A stretch of 64,000 bases of DNA from Brucella pseudintermedia (GTDB lineage: Bacteria > Pseudomonadota > Alphaproteobacteria > Rhizobiales > Rhizobiaceae), in assembly GCF_008932435.1 (NCBI RefSeq), contig NZ_WBWE01000013.1:1-64000 (forward strand), given 5' to 3'. The translations under genes were made by a program, and so were the position numbers. Below the pieces are notes generated by a model. It saw only the letters and a program-made list of their open reading frames with translations. It was not told the DNA's origin and searched no databases. This document shows, piece by piece, positions 1 through 8,971 of this stretch; within the stretch, counting starts at the first letter, position 1, and the number at the start of each line of letters is the position of its first letter.

Positions 1-2476
1 TGGGATTAGCGATAGCAAACTGGTTAGATACAACAACAAACTGGCCGCCAGTCGGCGTGACATTCACGAACCAGCCTGCCTGCTTCCAAGCGTCACCGAT
101 ACCAAGACGGGCGAAGGCCGAAATCTTCACCGAACTGCCGCCACTGCCCGCCTGCGCCGTCATACGCCACGCCGCATTTGCCACTGTGCCGTCTACAGAA
201 GCGTTCACTTCGGTCAGCGCGTTGGAAATGGCAGTTACATCGCCTTTGACGCCATCAACACGGGCCTGCATCAGATCAATGACGCTTGCGCCGTCGTCGG
301 TGAATAATTGCGCATTGATTTCGGTCAGTTGTTGACCGATGGCACTGTTCGGCCCGGTGGCAACAAAAATATCCTGTTTCCACTGAGCTTTTGCAGAACC
401 AAACGTGCTTGTCAGTTGCTGGCTGAGGCGAAGAACGTTCGCGAACCCCTTGAGCGCGTCATCGGCTGTGGCGGTGGCGTTCTCCTGAGCCTGCCGAATA
501 ATCTCGCGCCGGTCATCTGTTATCCAGTTGACAAGGCCCTTAAGGTCGCCGTCGAGCCGACCATAATCGACTGGGCTTTCGTCGCCACGAGCGTCCAGCG
601 TCGTCACCTTCACCGCAGCGGCCCATGTAACAGGTCGAGTGCCCGAAGCCACACGAAGGCGTGTGCGGACCCACCATTCCGTCAGGCTTGTCAGGCCGTT
701 CACGATCTGAACAACGGTCACGTCCTTGGTAACGTAGTCGTTGAATACCTGTGTCGGATCGTTATCCGGCCAATACTGTATCTCGACACCCGCAACCGTC
801 ACGTCGTCAATCGCATCCCAAAGCAGACGAATGCCTGGGTGTTCGTCGCCATCGTCACCCACGACCTTGTTTGCTATTGCAAAGAAGCCTTGCACCTCGC
901 CCAGATAGTCGGGAGGCCCGACCGGGATCGGCACAGGCGGGTTGGTTTCATATGCCGTCGGATCAAAGATGCCGTTGCCGACTTCCTGCACGGAAATAGT
1001 TACGTCGCGAGTGCCATCCTCACCAAGCGGTCCAAGGCCCTTCGACTGGATTTGGAACGTCTTGGTGAAGTTATAGCGCTCCGACTGGAACACACCCCAC
1101 GAGCCTACTTTCAGTTCGAGAAACTTCGGGTGAATGGTGAACTGGCCGTTCGCCTGATAGCGGGACGCCCGGATCGCAATATCTGCCAGCCGGTCACCAA
1201 CTCGATGATCTACAACAGCGGTGTAATCAACTTTCGATGCCAAGCGTTCGCGGTCCTGTGCCAAGGCGATTTCATCAATACGCGTTGCCAGTGGAACGGT
1301 CTCATAGAAGGCATCGGGGCTGACATAGCTACCGGCAACTGTATTCACCAACTCGGCACGGGGCCGCGTCAGCGACAGCGTAAACGGTTTTTCCCAATTG
1401 ATATCGTCATCTGTGATTGTGAAAACAACGGCCTGATTAGCGCCAACAATCGGATACTCACCGGTTACTCCTTCGATCCACGATCCTGCACATGCCTCTC
1501 GCAAAGGCGTCATGTTGCTGTCGTGGGTGACACCATCCCCGGAAGATGCGATCAATGCGGCAGTGTATCGTTTACTGCCGTCCGGCATGGTCTCATCGCA
1601 AATATTCATCGCGGTGAACCATTCCGACAGCGGGAGACGGCTCGCAGCTACTCCGCGACCGACGATCCTTTCCGTGCCGTTGTAGATGCCCCTTTCCAGG
1701 TTGTACATTATGACGGCTGGATTGTCGGTATATTCCCATGTGTTCTGATCAGACCAACGATGCGAGCCAGACCCGCCGACTGTTGTATCCTTGCGGGGAT
1801 CGTAGGCAGGCGCGCCCTTTACCTCGAACATCAGGCTAGGTGGTGCAGTGAGATTGTCTGCCTCCATGCGGGAAGTGACGACGACATAGCAACAGCCAGC
1901 ACCACGATGCGCAGGCGTCCAGCGTCCAGCCGGATTTGCATGAGCGATCAGTTGCGGGTCTGCCGCCTGATCCATCGTGCCAGCATGAAAACGTACCCAG
2001 ACTTCGCCGCCTTCATGCACGCCGAGAACCTTGCGGCCCCACGTGTCGCCATACTTGGTTTCCTCGTTCGGCGATAGGTTCTTCCATTCGCCGTCCATCG
2101 ACACGCGGAGCAATTCAAGGCAGCGGAAATCCGACAGTTTATAGACGTCCTGCACCATCCGGTTGCCCTTGCCGAAGGCATTACGGTAAACGTGATGGCC
2201 CATCGTTCCGAACGTGCCAAAGCCAACTTCGCGGACAAGGTTTTCGCCATATTGCGTCTCGGTCTTTGACGCCTGCGATTTCGGCTTTTGCTGGAATATC
2301 GACCCCAGAACGTACTTCGCCGCAGCGGCCAAGCCGCCTAAGACGATATTCGCGAGTACAGTCCCGCCGAACAGCCACGATCCTGCACTGCTGAGAGCGC
2401 CGACCACAAGAGTAATAGGGTCCGCCGCCGCAGGCGTTGCCAGCAGCGCAAACAGGATAACCAGCAAATATTTCAT
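1..2476 (-). CDS. tail tip / host-specificity protein (gpJ-like), C-terminus cut by window edge
   Basis: The frame is open from the ATG at 2476 to base 1 (825 codons) with no stop, so the gene is truncated by the window. The product starts with a hydrophobic stretch (MKYLLVILFALLATPAAA) and a second glycine/alanine-rich hydrophobic segment at about residues 40-60. A long tail-hub-like body follows. Near the left edge the sequence (AGWFVNVTPTGGQFVVVSNQ) resembles the central-fibre region at the end of gpJ-type proteins. It is the last gene before the edge in the tail operon, downstream of the NlpC-like gene with a TGATG overlap. The role is inferred from position, size and this C-terminal pattern: baseplate tip contacting the host surface. 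Confidence 0.8.
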   Translation of the reverse strand, partial: MKYLLVILFALLATPAAADPITLVVGALSSAGSWLFGGTVLANIVLGGLAAAAKYVLGSIFQQKPKSQASKTETQYGENLVREVGFGTFGTMGHHVYRNAFGKGNRMVQDVYKLSDFRCLELLRVSMDGEWKNLSPNEETKYGDTWGRKVLGVHEGGEVWVRFHAGTMDQAADPQLIAHANPAGRWTPAHRGAGCCYVVVTSRMEADNLTAPPSLMFEVKGAPAYDPRKDTTVGGSGSHRWSDQNTWEYTDNPAVIMYNLERGIYNGTERIVGRGVAASRLPLSEWFTAMNICDETMPDGSKRYTAALIASSGDGVTHDSNMTPLREACAGSWIEGVTGEYPIVGANQAVVFTITDDDINWEKPFTLSLTRPRAELVNTVAGSYVSPDAFYETVPLATRIDEIALAQDRERLASKVDYTAVVDHRVGDRLADIAIRASRYQANGQFTIHPKFLELKVGSWGVFQSERYNFTKTFQIQSKGLGPLGEDGTRDVTISVQEVGNGIFDPTAYETNPPVPIPVGPPDYLGEVQGFFAIANKVVGDDGDEHPGIRLLWDAIDDVTVAGVEIQYWPDNDPTQVFNDYVTKDVTVVQIVNGLTSLTEWWVRTRLRVASGTRPVTWAAAVKVTTLDARGDESPVDYGRLDGDLKGLVNWITDDRREIIRQAQENATATADDALKGFANVLRLSQQLTSTFGSAKAQWKQDIFVATGPNSAIGQQLTEINAQLFTDDGASVIDLMQARVDGVKGDVTAISNALTEVNASVDGTVANAAWRMTAQAGSGGSSVKISAFARLGIGDAWKQAGWFVNVTPTGGQFVVVSNQFAIANP

Positions 2477-2868
2477 CAGGAAACCTTGAAAGCCTTCTCA
2501 GCCATCGTGCGCGGGAGGAAACGCAAGCCGTCTTCGCTTTTCACGGCGAACCCATACTCGCAGAAGTACCCAGCGGTGTTCTCGTAGACGCCCAAATCGC
2601 CCCGTTGCGCCATGGCTGCGGGGATTTCCTCAAATTGGCTGGACACAACATCGGACACGGTATTGAAGCCGCGCTGTTTTATCAGGCGATAAGCGCCTGT
2701 CTTGCTCTTGTACTTGCCTCGGATATCCGACGCGGGATCATCGCCGCGAACGGCCTCCACCACGTCAGCGGCCAGCAGTACGCAATCAGACTGCCCCCAA
2801 ACCATGGGCGTTTTTAGATGCGCCTCCGTAACTGCTACGAGGCGTTTTTCCCATTCTGGATGTCGCAT
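2476..2868 (-). CDS. NlpC/P60-like tail protein (DUF6950-type)
   Basis: A 130-residue protein directly upstream of the tail-tip gene, the usual place of the lambda gpK-type NlpC/P60 protein. It carries a WGQSDCVLLAAD segment resembling the catalytic-cysteine helix and a later RGDLGVY turn like the second NlpC motif. No histidine follows that turn, which is where the catalytic His would sit, so hydrolase activity is doubtful. The family members I recognise (DUF6950) show the same degeneration. The stop overlaps the next start (TGATG), which points to translational coupling. Probable role: tail-tip assembly, possibly cell-wall penetration if active. Confidence 0.75.
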   Translation of the reverse strand: MRHPEWEKRLVAVTEAHLKTPMVWGQSDCVLLAADVVEAVRGDDPASDIRGKYKSKTGAYRLIKQRGFNTVSDVVSSQFEEIPAAMAQRGDLGVYENTAGYFCEYGFAVKSEDGLRFLPRTMAEKAFKVS

Positions 2869-2871
2869 GGT

Positions 2872-3438
2872 TTACGGTGCCGTTATGTGGAAGTTTTCGC
2901 GTTTGACGGTGGACGCGTACTCGAAAAACCTATCGCCGGGAGAGATCAGTTGCTGATCTTCATGGGATGCTGTTCGATAGCCGTCACGGTGATTTTCCTG
3001 CGCCAACGATATGACATTCGCCTGAAGCATGAAGCCGTCACCGTCGAAGACGTGATCAATCGTGTCGATCAGCCCGCGCCGCATCGGTTCAACGTGCAAG
3101 AGTTCCCGCGTATCAGGATCGAAATACGCGTCGTATAGGATCACTAAGCGGTTTTTGTAATCCAGGCTTTCTATCTGGGCCAGCTTGTCAGGCGTCACGC
3201 CGAAATCAGCTGCTGACGGCATGGTGATGACAAACGGAACGGCGTCCGAACCCATCTGGTAGTCAGGCTCTTCAATCGAAATGAGCTGGTTCGGGATGTA
3301 GGTATTCCCGTTCCATACCAGTTCAGACATGCCGTTCCACATATACCACGCACCTGTCCCAAACATGAAATCACCCATGGATCGGACGATGATACGCCCT
3401 TCGGTAAGGCACTGTTGCAGTCGCGTAGGGAAAGCCAT
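2872..3438 (-). CDS. tail assembly / baseplate hub-type protein (DUF2163-like)
   Basis: A 188-residue protein between the distal tail protein and the NlpC-like protein. The order (tape measure, distal tail, this protein, NlpC, tip) matches tail clusters of alphaproteobacterial siphoviruses and gene transfer agents, where this slot is filled by DUF2163-type hub proteins. Its C-terminal DGYRTASHEDQQ..PGD stretch resembles the metal-binding end of such proteins but lacks the cysteines seen in GTA versions. The start overlaps the upstream stop by 1 base. The family assignment rests mainly on position. Confidence 0.6.
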   Translation of the reverse strand: MAFPTRLQQCLTEGRIIVRSMGDFMFGTGAWYMWNGMSELVWNGNTYIPNQLISIEEPDYQMGSDAVPFVITMPSAADFGVTPDKLAQIESLDYKNRLVILYDAYFDPDTRELLHVEPMRRGLIDTIDHVFDGDGFMLQANVISLAQENHRDGYRTASHEDQQLISPGDRFFEYASTVKRENFHITAP

Positions 3439-4049
3439 TAGCGCGGAACCTCCGTTAACTGGAAGGTTGCAGTCGGAAACGGCCCCCTACTCATCTGGAA
3501 TGATCCCGGCACAAGGCGGGTATTCAGTTCTGGCTTTTTGAACCTGACGACTGCACCCGCCGCGATATAGGACGCAATCGGCTGATCGACCGTGACAGTC
3601 ATCTGAGTGCTTGCCGCCGTTGCGCCAATCGTGACTTGCGCCATCTGCCGATAGGTGCCGCTCGTGAATGAAATCAGGTCCCCTGCCATCAGGATCAGGC
3701 CGGGAACGACGTTCGTAAGCTGCACCTGATAGCCGTTCGTCACCGTGCCACGTGATGCGGTGCTGGTGATATGCGGATCATCAGGGTTACCCCAATAGGC
3801 TTGAGGAATGCAGATGTGCGTCGGTCGGTAGATAATGGTTTCCATCCCGCCACGAGCTGATGCAATGAAAGCCTGAAGCGCAACAGCCTCCGAAGCTCTC
3901 ATCGGTATCGTTTCCATGTCGATTGTCCGAAACGGATCGGCATATTCCACGAATGAAATAGCCCTGTTCCCGTACTTGGACATGCTGACCGGACTGATAA
4001 GCTGCGGATAAGACGGCAGGAAGCGAACCGTCGAAACAAGGTCGATCAT
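3438..4049 (-). CDS. distal tail / minor tail protein
   Basis: A 203-residue protein immediately after the tape measure gene; its ATG overlaps the tape measure stop (4046-4049). It is beta-rich in appearance (a run of TVT/VTV strands around residues 125-175) and ends in the [14 protein letters not shown] pattern typical of strand-swapped tail proteins. Position and size fit a distal tail protein that joins the tube to the tip. No enzyme motif is visible. The specific family name is not certain. Confidence 0.6.
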   Translation of the reverse strand: MIDLVSTVRFLPSYPQLISPVSMSKYGNRAISFVEYADPFRTIDMETIPMRASEAVALQAFIASARGGMETIIYRPTHICIPQAYWGNPDDPHITSTASRGTVTNGYQVQLTNVVPGLILMAGDLISFTSGTYRQMAQVTIGATAASTQMTVTVDQPIASYIAAGAVVRFKKPELNTRLVPGSFQMSRGPFPTATFQLTEVPR

Positions 4050-6655
4050 ACCACTCCCCAGGTCTTTGCCTTCTGGCTGTCACGTCGTAGGCGAATAGGA
4101 CCGGTTTTGTCGTAAGCCTTGATCCCTCGCTTCGTCGTCTGCTGTGAGATGTTCTTCACATAAGCCTGAAGGTTTCCGTCATTATCGACGCTGACGCCAA
4201 CGTCAACGCGCATCCCGCCGTTGCCATTCTCGTTTGCAGCAGATGGGATAGACGGCACACGAGGGCCACCCACAAGGCCGCCGCCCGCATACCCGCTAAA
4301 CATCCTCTGGATGTTCGGCACACCGATACGGTCCACAATGTTCTTCGGAACCACATATTCGCCCTTATGGACGATGCCAGCCGGGTCATATTTCCCGCCC
4401 TGCCCTGTGTACCCACCGTCTGCCCATAGCCCACCTATGCCGCTGGCAAAGGCATTCGCCACTTGACCGCTATTCGCGAATGGAGAGCCACCGCCAAGGC
4501 CGCCAGCCAGATTTTGGAAGAGCGAATTAATGGCTTGATTGAGCGCCATATCAATCAGTTTGTCGGCAAGACGCCCAGCCGCATTAGCGAGGGCATCCAT
4601 CGCAGAAACGCCGTTCATGAGGTCTTGCGTGAAGCCTTGTGCGAAATCTAGCGTAAGGTCTTTTGCCTCCGCCAGCTTTTCGTTAAGGCGGATTTGGCCC
4701 GCAAGCATTTTCCCGTAATCGCTATCGGGATTTATCCCTGCGCTACGAAGCTGACCATGCACCCGCTGCTCTGTCGGGCTGCGGAACATCTGGGCGCGCT
4801 CAAACTGAAGCTCCTCGGCCAACGACATAGCCGCGACTTTTTCAGCAGCTTTCCCATATGCCTCTGCGAGTTTTTCGATTTCAGTCCGTTGAGCCGCGCT
4901 GACATTGCGCCCTTTGTCCTGCGCCCGCTGAAGAAGCTCCAGCTTCATACGCATGGTCTCGGCTGCAACGCCGGTTTTGCCTACTAACTGCTCTTCAAGC
5001 TTAAGCTGGTCGATACGGTCCTGAGCGGACTTTACCAGATCGCGGTACGCATTCGCATCGCGTTCGGCCTTTCGATCCTCCGCTGTACGCTTCGGCTTCT
5101 TCTCAAGCTCTTTCCGCTGACGTTCTAGGGCATCGATAGCGTCCTGGTTTCCACCAAAACGGTCATTGAATGACTTCGGATCGAGACCCGGCCCCATGTG
5201 CCGACCTTCCCGCCCCGGCGCACCTTTCCAAATGCCGTCAATTTCTGCCTTAGCGTTGGCCGCCGCCTTCGACAGTCGAAGAATTTCTTCAACATGACTT
5301 TGCAAGTTCGGAGCATTAGCGGACAAGTCCCCCAGCGCTTTACGGAGTTCATCAACAGATAGTTTCCCGTCCTTGAACTGATCGTACAGCTTTTGCGCTT
5401 CATCTCGCGCTTTGGCAGAACTGACCCGATTAATGGCGTCCTGAAGCGCGCCAAAAGCAGCAGCATACCTGTCAACCTCGCCAGACACGCTACCCAGACG
5501 ACTTTCACTATCGTATGCCGTATCGGTAAACTTCAGGAGGTCCGCTGCTGCATCCTGTGTAAGCTTCCCTGTCTCAGCCAGCCGCCCGATTTCTTCGCGG
5601 AAGGCGGCAACCTTTGGCGCTCCATCCTGTACGGATGCGAAGAACGTTGCCATAGCCTGTTCGGCTGGCTTGAAGATGTCAGCAACAGATGTGCTATCGT
5701 TGGGTGCCATCGTTGCCGCGAATATGCGGTTAACAGCATCGCGAGCATCTTTAAGTTGCTTTTCAAGCGCCTGCTTTTGATCGTCTTTAAGAGAAATCCC
5801 TACAACAGCGGGGCTTTCAGTAGCGTACTTCTGCTGCTCTTTGATTGCCTGCTCGTATGCGGGGCCGAGACGCTTAATATTCTCCTCATGCTGTTTGATT
5901 ATGTCGTCGGCAGTCTTTACGTCACCGGCTGACGCCACATACTGCGCCAATGCTGCACCAGCAGCGATGACACCAATCGTGACAAGCGAAACCGGGCTGA
6001 CGACTGATGCAAACGCAGCGCCAAGGCCGCGCACCACGTCCTTCCCGCGACCCATTTCATTCAAAACTGCCGAAAGCTGCGTACCCTGCTGCAAAGCGAT
6101 CTGAATGGGAGACATACCCATTGCTGATGTAACCGCAATATCCTGGAACTGCGCAGCAATATTCGCAGTGTTGAAACGGTTCGGACCGCTATTGGCGGTG
6201 CGCATGGACGCGACAGCGCCGTTTCGCTGCTTGATGGCCGCTATACTATCGAGGGTAGCCTTGCGTTCGCGCTGGATCGCTGTAGTCATCTCATCGGCTG
6301 AAATAGCGCCGATACGATGGGCTTGCTGAATATCTACTACGCTCGCCTGATACTGCTTAACCGCCGCAAATATCGGATTGTACTTCAGGCGGAGCTTTTC
6401 CAGTTCAGCGCCTTGCTGTGCAAGCGCACCTGTCCATTCCTTGGTCGATTTCGTACCGATCCCGACCATGTTCTGAATACGGGTCTGAACCGAAGTCGGA
6501 ATTGCCTTATCGATTTTCTTGCCCAAGGCGTCAAAGCTTCGCGATGCAGCCTGAGTGATGTAGTCGATATCGCCCACAACGCGGTTGACGCCGGTCTTGA
6601 TCGTCTTGGTATCTAGAGATACGCCAATGACAATATCGTCCTGATTGCCAGCCAT
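4046..6655 (-). CDS. phage tail tape measure protein (lambda gpH-like)
   Basis: An 869-residue protein that sets tail length and lines the tail tube. Near residues 165-200 it has the conserved segment [20 protein letters not shown] of lambda-type tape measures, followed by a hydrophobic Ala/Val-rich stretch at about 210-235. The middle is long and helical with charged heptad-like sequence. The C-terminus has the characteristic [19 protein letters not shown] and glycine-rich [11 protein letters not shown] motifs. Its start lies only 16 bases beyond the end of a leftward terminator hairpin (6672-6698), so transcription of the tail genes must either read through that hairpin (antitermination) or begin locally. 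Confidence 0.93.
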   Translation of the reverse strand: MAGNQDDIVIGVSLDTKTIKTGVNRVVGDIDYITQAASRSFDALGKKIDKAIPTSVQTRIQNMVGIGTKSTKEWTGALAQQGAELEKLRLKYNPIFAAVKQYQASVVDIQQAHRIGAISADEMTTAIQRERKATLDSIAAIKQRNGAVASMRTANSGPNRFNTANIAAQFQDIAVTSAMGMSPIQIALQQGTQLSAVLNEMGRGKDVVRGLGAAFASVVSPVSLVTIGVIAAGAALAQYVASAGDVKTADDIIKQHEENIKRLGPAYEQAIKEQQKYATESPAVVGISLKDDQKQALEKQLKDARDAVNRIFAATMAPNDSTSVADIFKPAEQAMATFFASVQDGAPKVAAFREEIGRLAETGKLTQDAAADLLKFTDTAYDSESRLGSVSGEVDRYAAAFGALQDAINRVSSAKARDEAQKLYDQFKDGKLSVDELRKALGDLSANAPNLQSHVEEILRLSKAAANAKAEIDGIWKGAPGREGRHMGPGLDPKSFNDRFGGNQDAIDALERQRKELEKKPKRTAEDRKAERDANAYRDLVKSAQDRIDQLKLEEQLVGKTGVAAETMRMKLELLQRAQDKGRNVSAAQRTEIEKLAEAYGKAAEKVAAMSLAEELQFERAQMFRSPTEQRVHGQLRSAGINPDSDYGKMLAGQIRLNEKLAEAKDLTLDFAQGFTQDLMNGVSAMDALANAAGRLADKLIDMALNQAINSLFQNLAGGLGGGSPFANSGQVANAFASGIGGLWADGGYTGQGGKYDPAGIVHKGEYVVPKNIVDRIGVPNIQRMFSGYAGGGLVGGPRVPSIPSAANENGNGGMRVDVGVSVDNDGNLQAYVKNISQQTTKRGIKAYDKTGPIRLRRDSQKAKTWGVV

Positions 6656-6671
6656 CGTTGTCTTGTCCTAT

Positions 6672-6698
6672 AAGAAAACCCGCCACACAGGACGGGTT
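6672..6698 (-). terminator. leftward rho-independent terminator just before the tape measure gene
   Basis: On the minus strand AACCCG, CC, a TGTGT loop, GG and CGGGTT form a bulged hairpin followed by TTTTCTTA. The T-tract is only on the minus strand. It separates the accessory cassette from the tape measure gene. Confidence 0.6.
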
Positions 6699-6708
6699 GA
6701 GGGTTCAC

Positions 6709-7260
6709 ATGGATCGTTGGTTGAAGGGGCTTGTTGCCCTCGCGTCTGCAATAGTCGTTGTTGCCGGATTGCTATGGATTTACGATAGATATCAATTGCA
6801 TATGGCTAACGCTGAATTAGAGAGAGAACGTGAAGCCCAAGCGCAGCTTCGCCTTTGCGAGTTGATCGTCAAGCAATCAATCGCTGGCAGTAGAGATATT
6901 GACAAAGCTATTTCCTGTTCCAGAAGGTATTCAAGTCTTGCTTGGTTCGAGCAATCTCATAAGGATGCTTTGGCTCAAGCTGAACGGGTTAAGATGAATG
7001 AGATTAGAAACAGAGCCGAAAAACAACGCTTGGCTAGCCTGCAATCAGCATACTTAGAGAAAGAGCGTGCCTCCAAGGGGACTTCAATGGAACCCTGCTT
7101 TGTTAGCGTTCGCGAACTTTATTCTTTCGGCGGGAAAGACGCCCTTTACACCCTGCCTCCCAGCAATGAGAAAGTTCAAGCAGTTAGACTGTGTATCACC
7201 AAAGGGGCCTTCACAGAGGAAGAAGTCAGCGTTGTCGGGCAACAGAAAAGCGCCCCGTAG
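6709..7260 (+). CDS. membrane-anchored coiled-coil protein of unknown function (probable moron)
   Basis: 183 residues if started at the ATG at 6709, preceded by GAGGG with 5-base spacing. A short charged N-terminus is followed by one strong transmembrane helix (LVALASAIVVVAGLLWIY, about residues 7-24). Next comes a long Glu/Arg/Lys/Gln-rich helical region to about residue 125 and a C-terminal part with two cysteines. Orientation is opposite to the surrounding tail operon, which is typical of an independently expressed accessory gene. It could be an Rz-like spanin, an exclusion protein or something else. I see no motif that decides this. Confidence 0.6.
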   Translation: MDRWLKGLVALASAIVVVAGLLWIYDRYQLHMANAELEREREAQAQLRLCELIVKQSIAGSRDIDKAISCSRRYSSLAWFEQSHKDALAQAERVKMNEIRNRAEKQRLASLQSAYLEKERASKGTSMEPCFVSVRELYSFGGKDALYTLPPSNEKVQAVRLCITKGAFTEEEVSVVGQQKSAP

Positions 7261-7266
7261 GGCGCT
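7249..7266. terminator. bidirectional hairpin between convergent accessory genes
   Basis: AGCGCCC, loop CGTA, GGGCGCT. It overlaps the stop codon of the plus-strand membrane gene. On the minus strand it is followed by TTTTCTG, giving a good terminator for the KilA-N/Tat-peptide unit. Confidence 0.65.
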
Positions 7267-7269
7267 CTC

Positions 7270-7506
7270 CTAACTCACGATGCCGAAGCGGTAGCCCCGG
7301 CTGTTGTCGGGGAAAACCATTATACAGGATGGTCGATCATCCGGATCAATGCTTTCCAGTGTTGCCGAAATCTCCCGTGCCAGACGTTTTACTTTCACTA
7401 ACGGATGCTCCGGCTCGACGGCTAGAGCAACCGATGGGACAACCGCAGCAGCACCCACAGCAGGAATGGCCTGCAACAGAGAACGGCGTGAAATGATGTC
7501 TTTCAT
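7270..7506 (-). CDS. small exported protein with twin-arginine-like signal
   Basis: 78 residues from the ATG at 7506, which overlaps the KilA-N stop (TAATG). The N-terminus MKDIISRRSLLQAIPAVGAA has an SRR-S-L-L core, a hydrophobic stretch and an AxA-like site (VALAVE), as in Tat signals. The mature part is only about 50 residues and carries no known motif. A second small protein with the same signal design lies at 22886-23194. The function is unknown. The adjacent terminator at 7249-7266 ends this unit. Confidence 0.6.
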   Translation of the reverse strand: MKDIISRRSLLQAIPAVGAAAVVPSVALAVEPEHPLVKVKRLAREISATLESIDPDDRPSCIMVFPDNSRGYRFGIVS

Positions 7507-8249
7507 TATGCCGCCCTCCGATTTACGAGACGGAGCGCCCCTTGAGCCTGCTTTTCCTGTATCCAACCCCTTATTAGAGTACGGCCTTCTATATCAAGCC
7601 ACTCGCGGACAAGGTTCGTGGGGAATAGCTGCGCTCTAACGCGGCCCAGCCGGCTAACCCTTGGGCGTTCACCATGGCGAATGCAGAATTGCGTAAGACG
7701 GCGAGAAACGCGACCGGACAAGCCGCGAGGGTAGTTGGTCGCAACTTTCGCCAGATCGCAGACTTCTCCGGCAGTTACCCCATCAACCATAATCATGTCG
7801 CAGACGCGCTTTTCGATTTCCGTAACTTTATGCGCAAGCATCCGAGCAATGCCATCGCTACGGCGAATAAGCTCCAACACCTCGTCTGGAAGATTGGCAG
7901 TTGCTACCGATCTGCCCTCCATCCGTTCGCGAACAACCTGATTGCACCACATATGGAATTCTGGCGACAGGTATTTGGCGTAGGCAAGCGCGATCTGCCA
8001 GTGGGCCAGCGTTGCGCCTCCCTTCCCGCGCTGCGTTTTGATAATGTGCCCCACGGGCACATTTAGCGACAGCGAAACGGCCTCTATAAAAGGAGCGCCC
8101 TCCTTCCGCTGCCAATTGGCGGGTCGTTTTCCTTCTGGCTCCCCCGCTGCTTTCCACATGTCAGTCAAGGACAGGCTTTCAGCCTTAACCGTAAGCTCAT
8201 GTCCGTTATAGACAAGCGGGCCGGAATTTTGGATAATGTGCGTATTCAT
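7506..8249 (-). CDS. KilA-N domain protein, probable antirepressor
   Basis: 247 residues. Residues about 10-110 fit a KilA-N domain: LTDMWKAAG, PANWQRKEG, GGATLAHWQIALAYAKYLS, then FHMWCNQVVRER. The C-terminal half is a different, basic, winged-helix-like region (residues about 150-235). KilA-N proteins of phages act as antirepressors or DNA-binding regulators. The gene lies 30 bases downstream of a small ribbon-helix-helix repressor on the same strand, and a second such repressor is divergent. This is the arc-ant/mnt arrangement of P22 immI. RBS AGGGA precedes the start. Confidence 0.8.
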   Translation of the reverse strand: MNTHIIQNSGPLVYNGHELTVKAESLSLTDMWKAAGEPEGKRPANWQRKEGAPFIEAVSLSLNVPVGHIIKTQRGKGGATLAHWQIALAYAKYLSPEFHMWCNQVVRERMEGRSVATANLPDEVLELIRRSDGIARMLAHKVTEIEKRVCDMIMVDGVTAGEVCDLAKVATNYPRGLSGRVSRRLTQFCIRHGERPRVSRLGRVRAQLFPTNLVREWLDIEGRTLIRGWIQEKQAQGALRLVNRRAA

Positions 8250-8279
8250 CTGCGGTTCCCTTTAAACCGTGGTTGATGA

Positions 8280-8498
8280 TTACACGGACGCTGGAACGTC
8301 TGTGTGGTTTCCAGCAGCGGCGGGGGCTAGGTCGCCAAACTTCTCCCCCGTCGCTGCCGCTTGGCGATCCATCCTTTCTCGAATAGCCACCAATATTTCC
8401 GCCGACTGCGACCGCATATTCTTCGCTGCCTCAATGGCAAGCCATCGCTTCATTTCTGTTGGGATGGCGATCTTGAACTGCATTCTGTCTCTGCTCAT
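8280..8498 (-). CDS. Arc-like ribbon-helix-helix repressor
   Basis: 72 residues from the ATG at 8498 (GGTGG upstream). An upstream in-frame start would lie inside the operator, so I prefer this one. The N-terminal RMQFKIAIPTEMKRWLAIEA strand-helix is the Arc/MetJ fold: QFKIAIP is the DNA-contacting strand and RSQSAEILVAI the second helix. It is paralogous in the fold to the divergent protein at 8581. It probably represses its own promoter and the downstream KilA-N gene through the palindrome at 8508-8547. Confidence 0.8.
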   Translation of the reverse strand: MSRDRMQFKIAIPTEMKRWLAIEAAKNMRSQSAEILVAIRERMDRQAAATGEKFGDLAPAAAGNHTDVPASV

Positions 8499-8507
8499 GT
8501 GTCCACC

Positions 8508-8547
8508 TATAACCACTACATGGGTATTTACCCATAAAATGGTTATA
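8508..8547. promoter_or_regulatory. 40-bp nested palindromic operator between divergent RHH genes
   Basis: Two perfect inverted repeats share one symmetry axis at 8527.5. The outer pair is TATAACCA (8508-8515) with TGGTTATA (8540-8547). The inner pair is ATGGGTA (8520-8526) with TACCCAT (8529-8535). The axis coincides with the -10 box of the leftward promoter. Paired half-sites like this fit two RHH dimers binding cooperatively. Confidence 0.75.
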
Positions 8548-8554
8548 GCGTCAA
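8525..8554 (-). promoter_or_regulatory. promoter of the Arc-like/KilA-N unit
   Basis: On the minus strand, TTGACG (8554-8549), an 18-base spacer and TAAATA (8530-8525). The -10 box is centred on the palindromic operator, so repressor binding would block it directly. Confidence 0.5.
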
Positions 8555-8580
8555 GGCCAATTTATGGGCATAAGTCGCAT

Positions 8581-8871
8581 ATGACCGAAAAAGAGCGCGT
8601 CCATTTTAAGATTGCTATTCCCGTTGACCTCAAACAGACGTTGGAACACTTCGCTGTTGAGAACAGAAGAAGCTTATCTGCGGAAATAATCGCCCGCCTG
8701 GAAGCTTCTCTTGGTAGAGGCCCCTCTATCGATGAAACTGGCGCGCCGATTGTCACCGCTGAGGTTATCCCTGGTAACGTTTGGGCGAAGTTTGCTGAAC
8801 TTGTTGCAACCGTAGAGGAAAACAGCAAGGACATTAAAACGTTGATCGAGAAGACACGCGCCGACAAATGA
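8581..8871 (+). CDS. Mnt-like ribbon-helix-helix repressor
   Basis: 96 residues. The N-terminal VHFKIAIPVDLKQTLEHFA, then RRSLSAEIIARLEASL, is a ribbon-helix-helix domain close in sequence to the divergent Arc-like protein. The extra C-terminal half (residues about 50-96, helical ATVEENSKDIKTLIEKTR) could mediate tetramerisation, as in Mnt of P22. No clear Shine-Dalgarno precedes the ATG at 8581, so it may be weakly or leaderlessly translated. Predicted role: second repressor at the shared operator that holds the KilA-N antirepressor off in the lysogen. Confidence 0.75.
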   Translation: MTEKERVHFKIAIPVDLKQTLEHFAVENRRSLSAEIIARLEASLGRGPSIDETGAPIVTAEVIPGNVWAKFAELVATVEENSKDIKTLIEKTRADK

Positions 8872-8898
8872 CCCTGATCCACAACGAGCGCGCTGCTA

Positions 8899-8954
8899 TG
8901 TATCGCGGGTTGATACATTTACGTTGACACCTATATGTATCACGCTATGATACA
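8899..8954 (+). promoter_or_regulatory. higBA promoter with two identical operators
   Basis: TGTATC-N7-GATACA occurs at 8899-8917 and again at 8936-8954 (37 bp apart). A near-consensus promoter lies between and over them: TTGACA (8924-8929), a 16-base spacer and TATGAT (8946-8951). The second operator covers the -10 box. This fits autoregulation by the antitoxin. Confidence 0.8.
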
Positions 8955-8971
8955 AGCATCGGGAGCGGGCG

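Noticed and set aside
308-2077. 589-codon plus-strand open frame
   Set aside because: Antisense to the tail-tip gene. It has no ribosome site and no recognisable protein pattern, while the minus strand reads as a continuous tail protein.
2476-2868. Endolysin call for the NlpC-like protein
   Set aside because: Position is that of the tail-tip NlpC protein and the expected catalytic histidine is not seen. No holin lies beside it.
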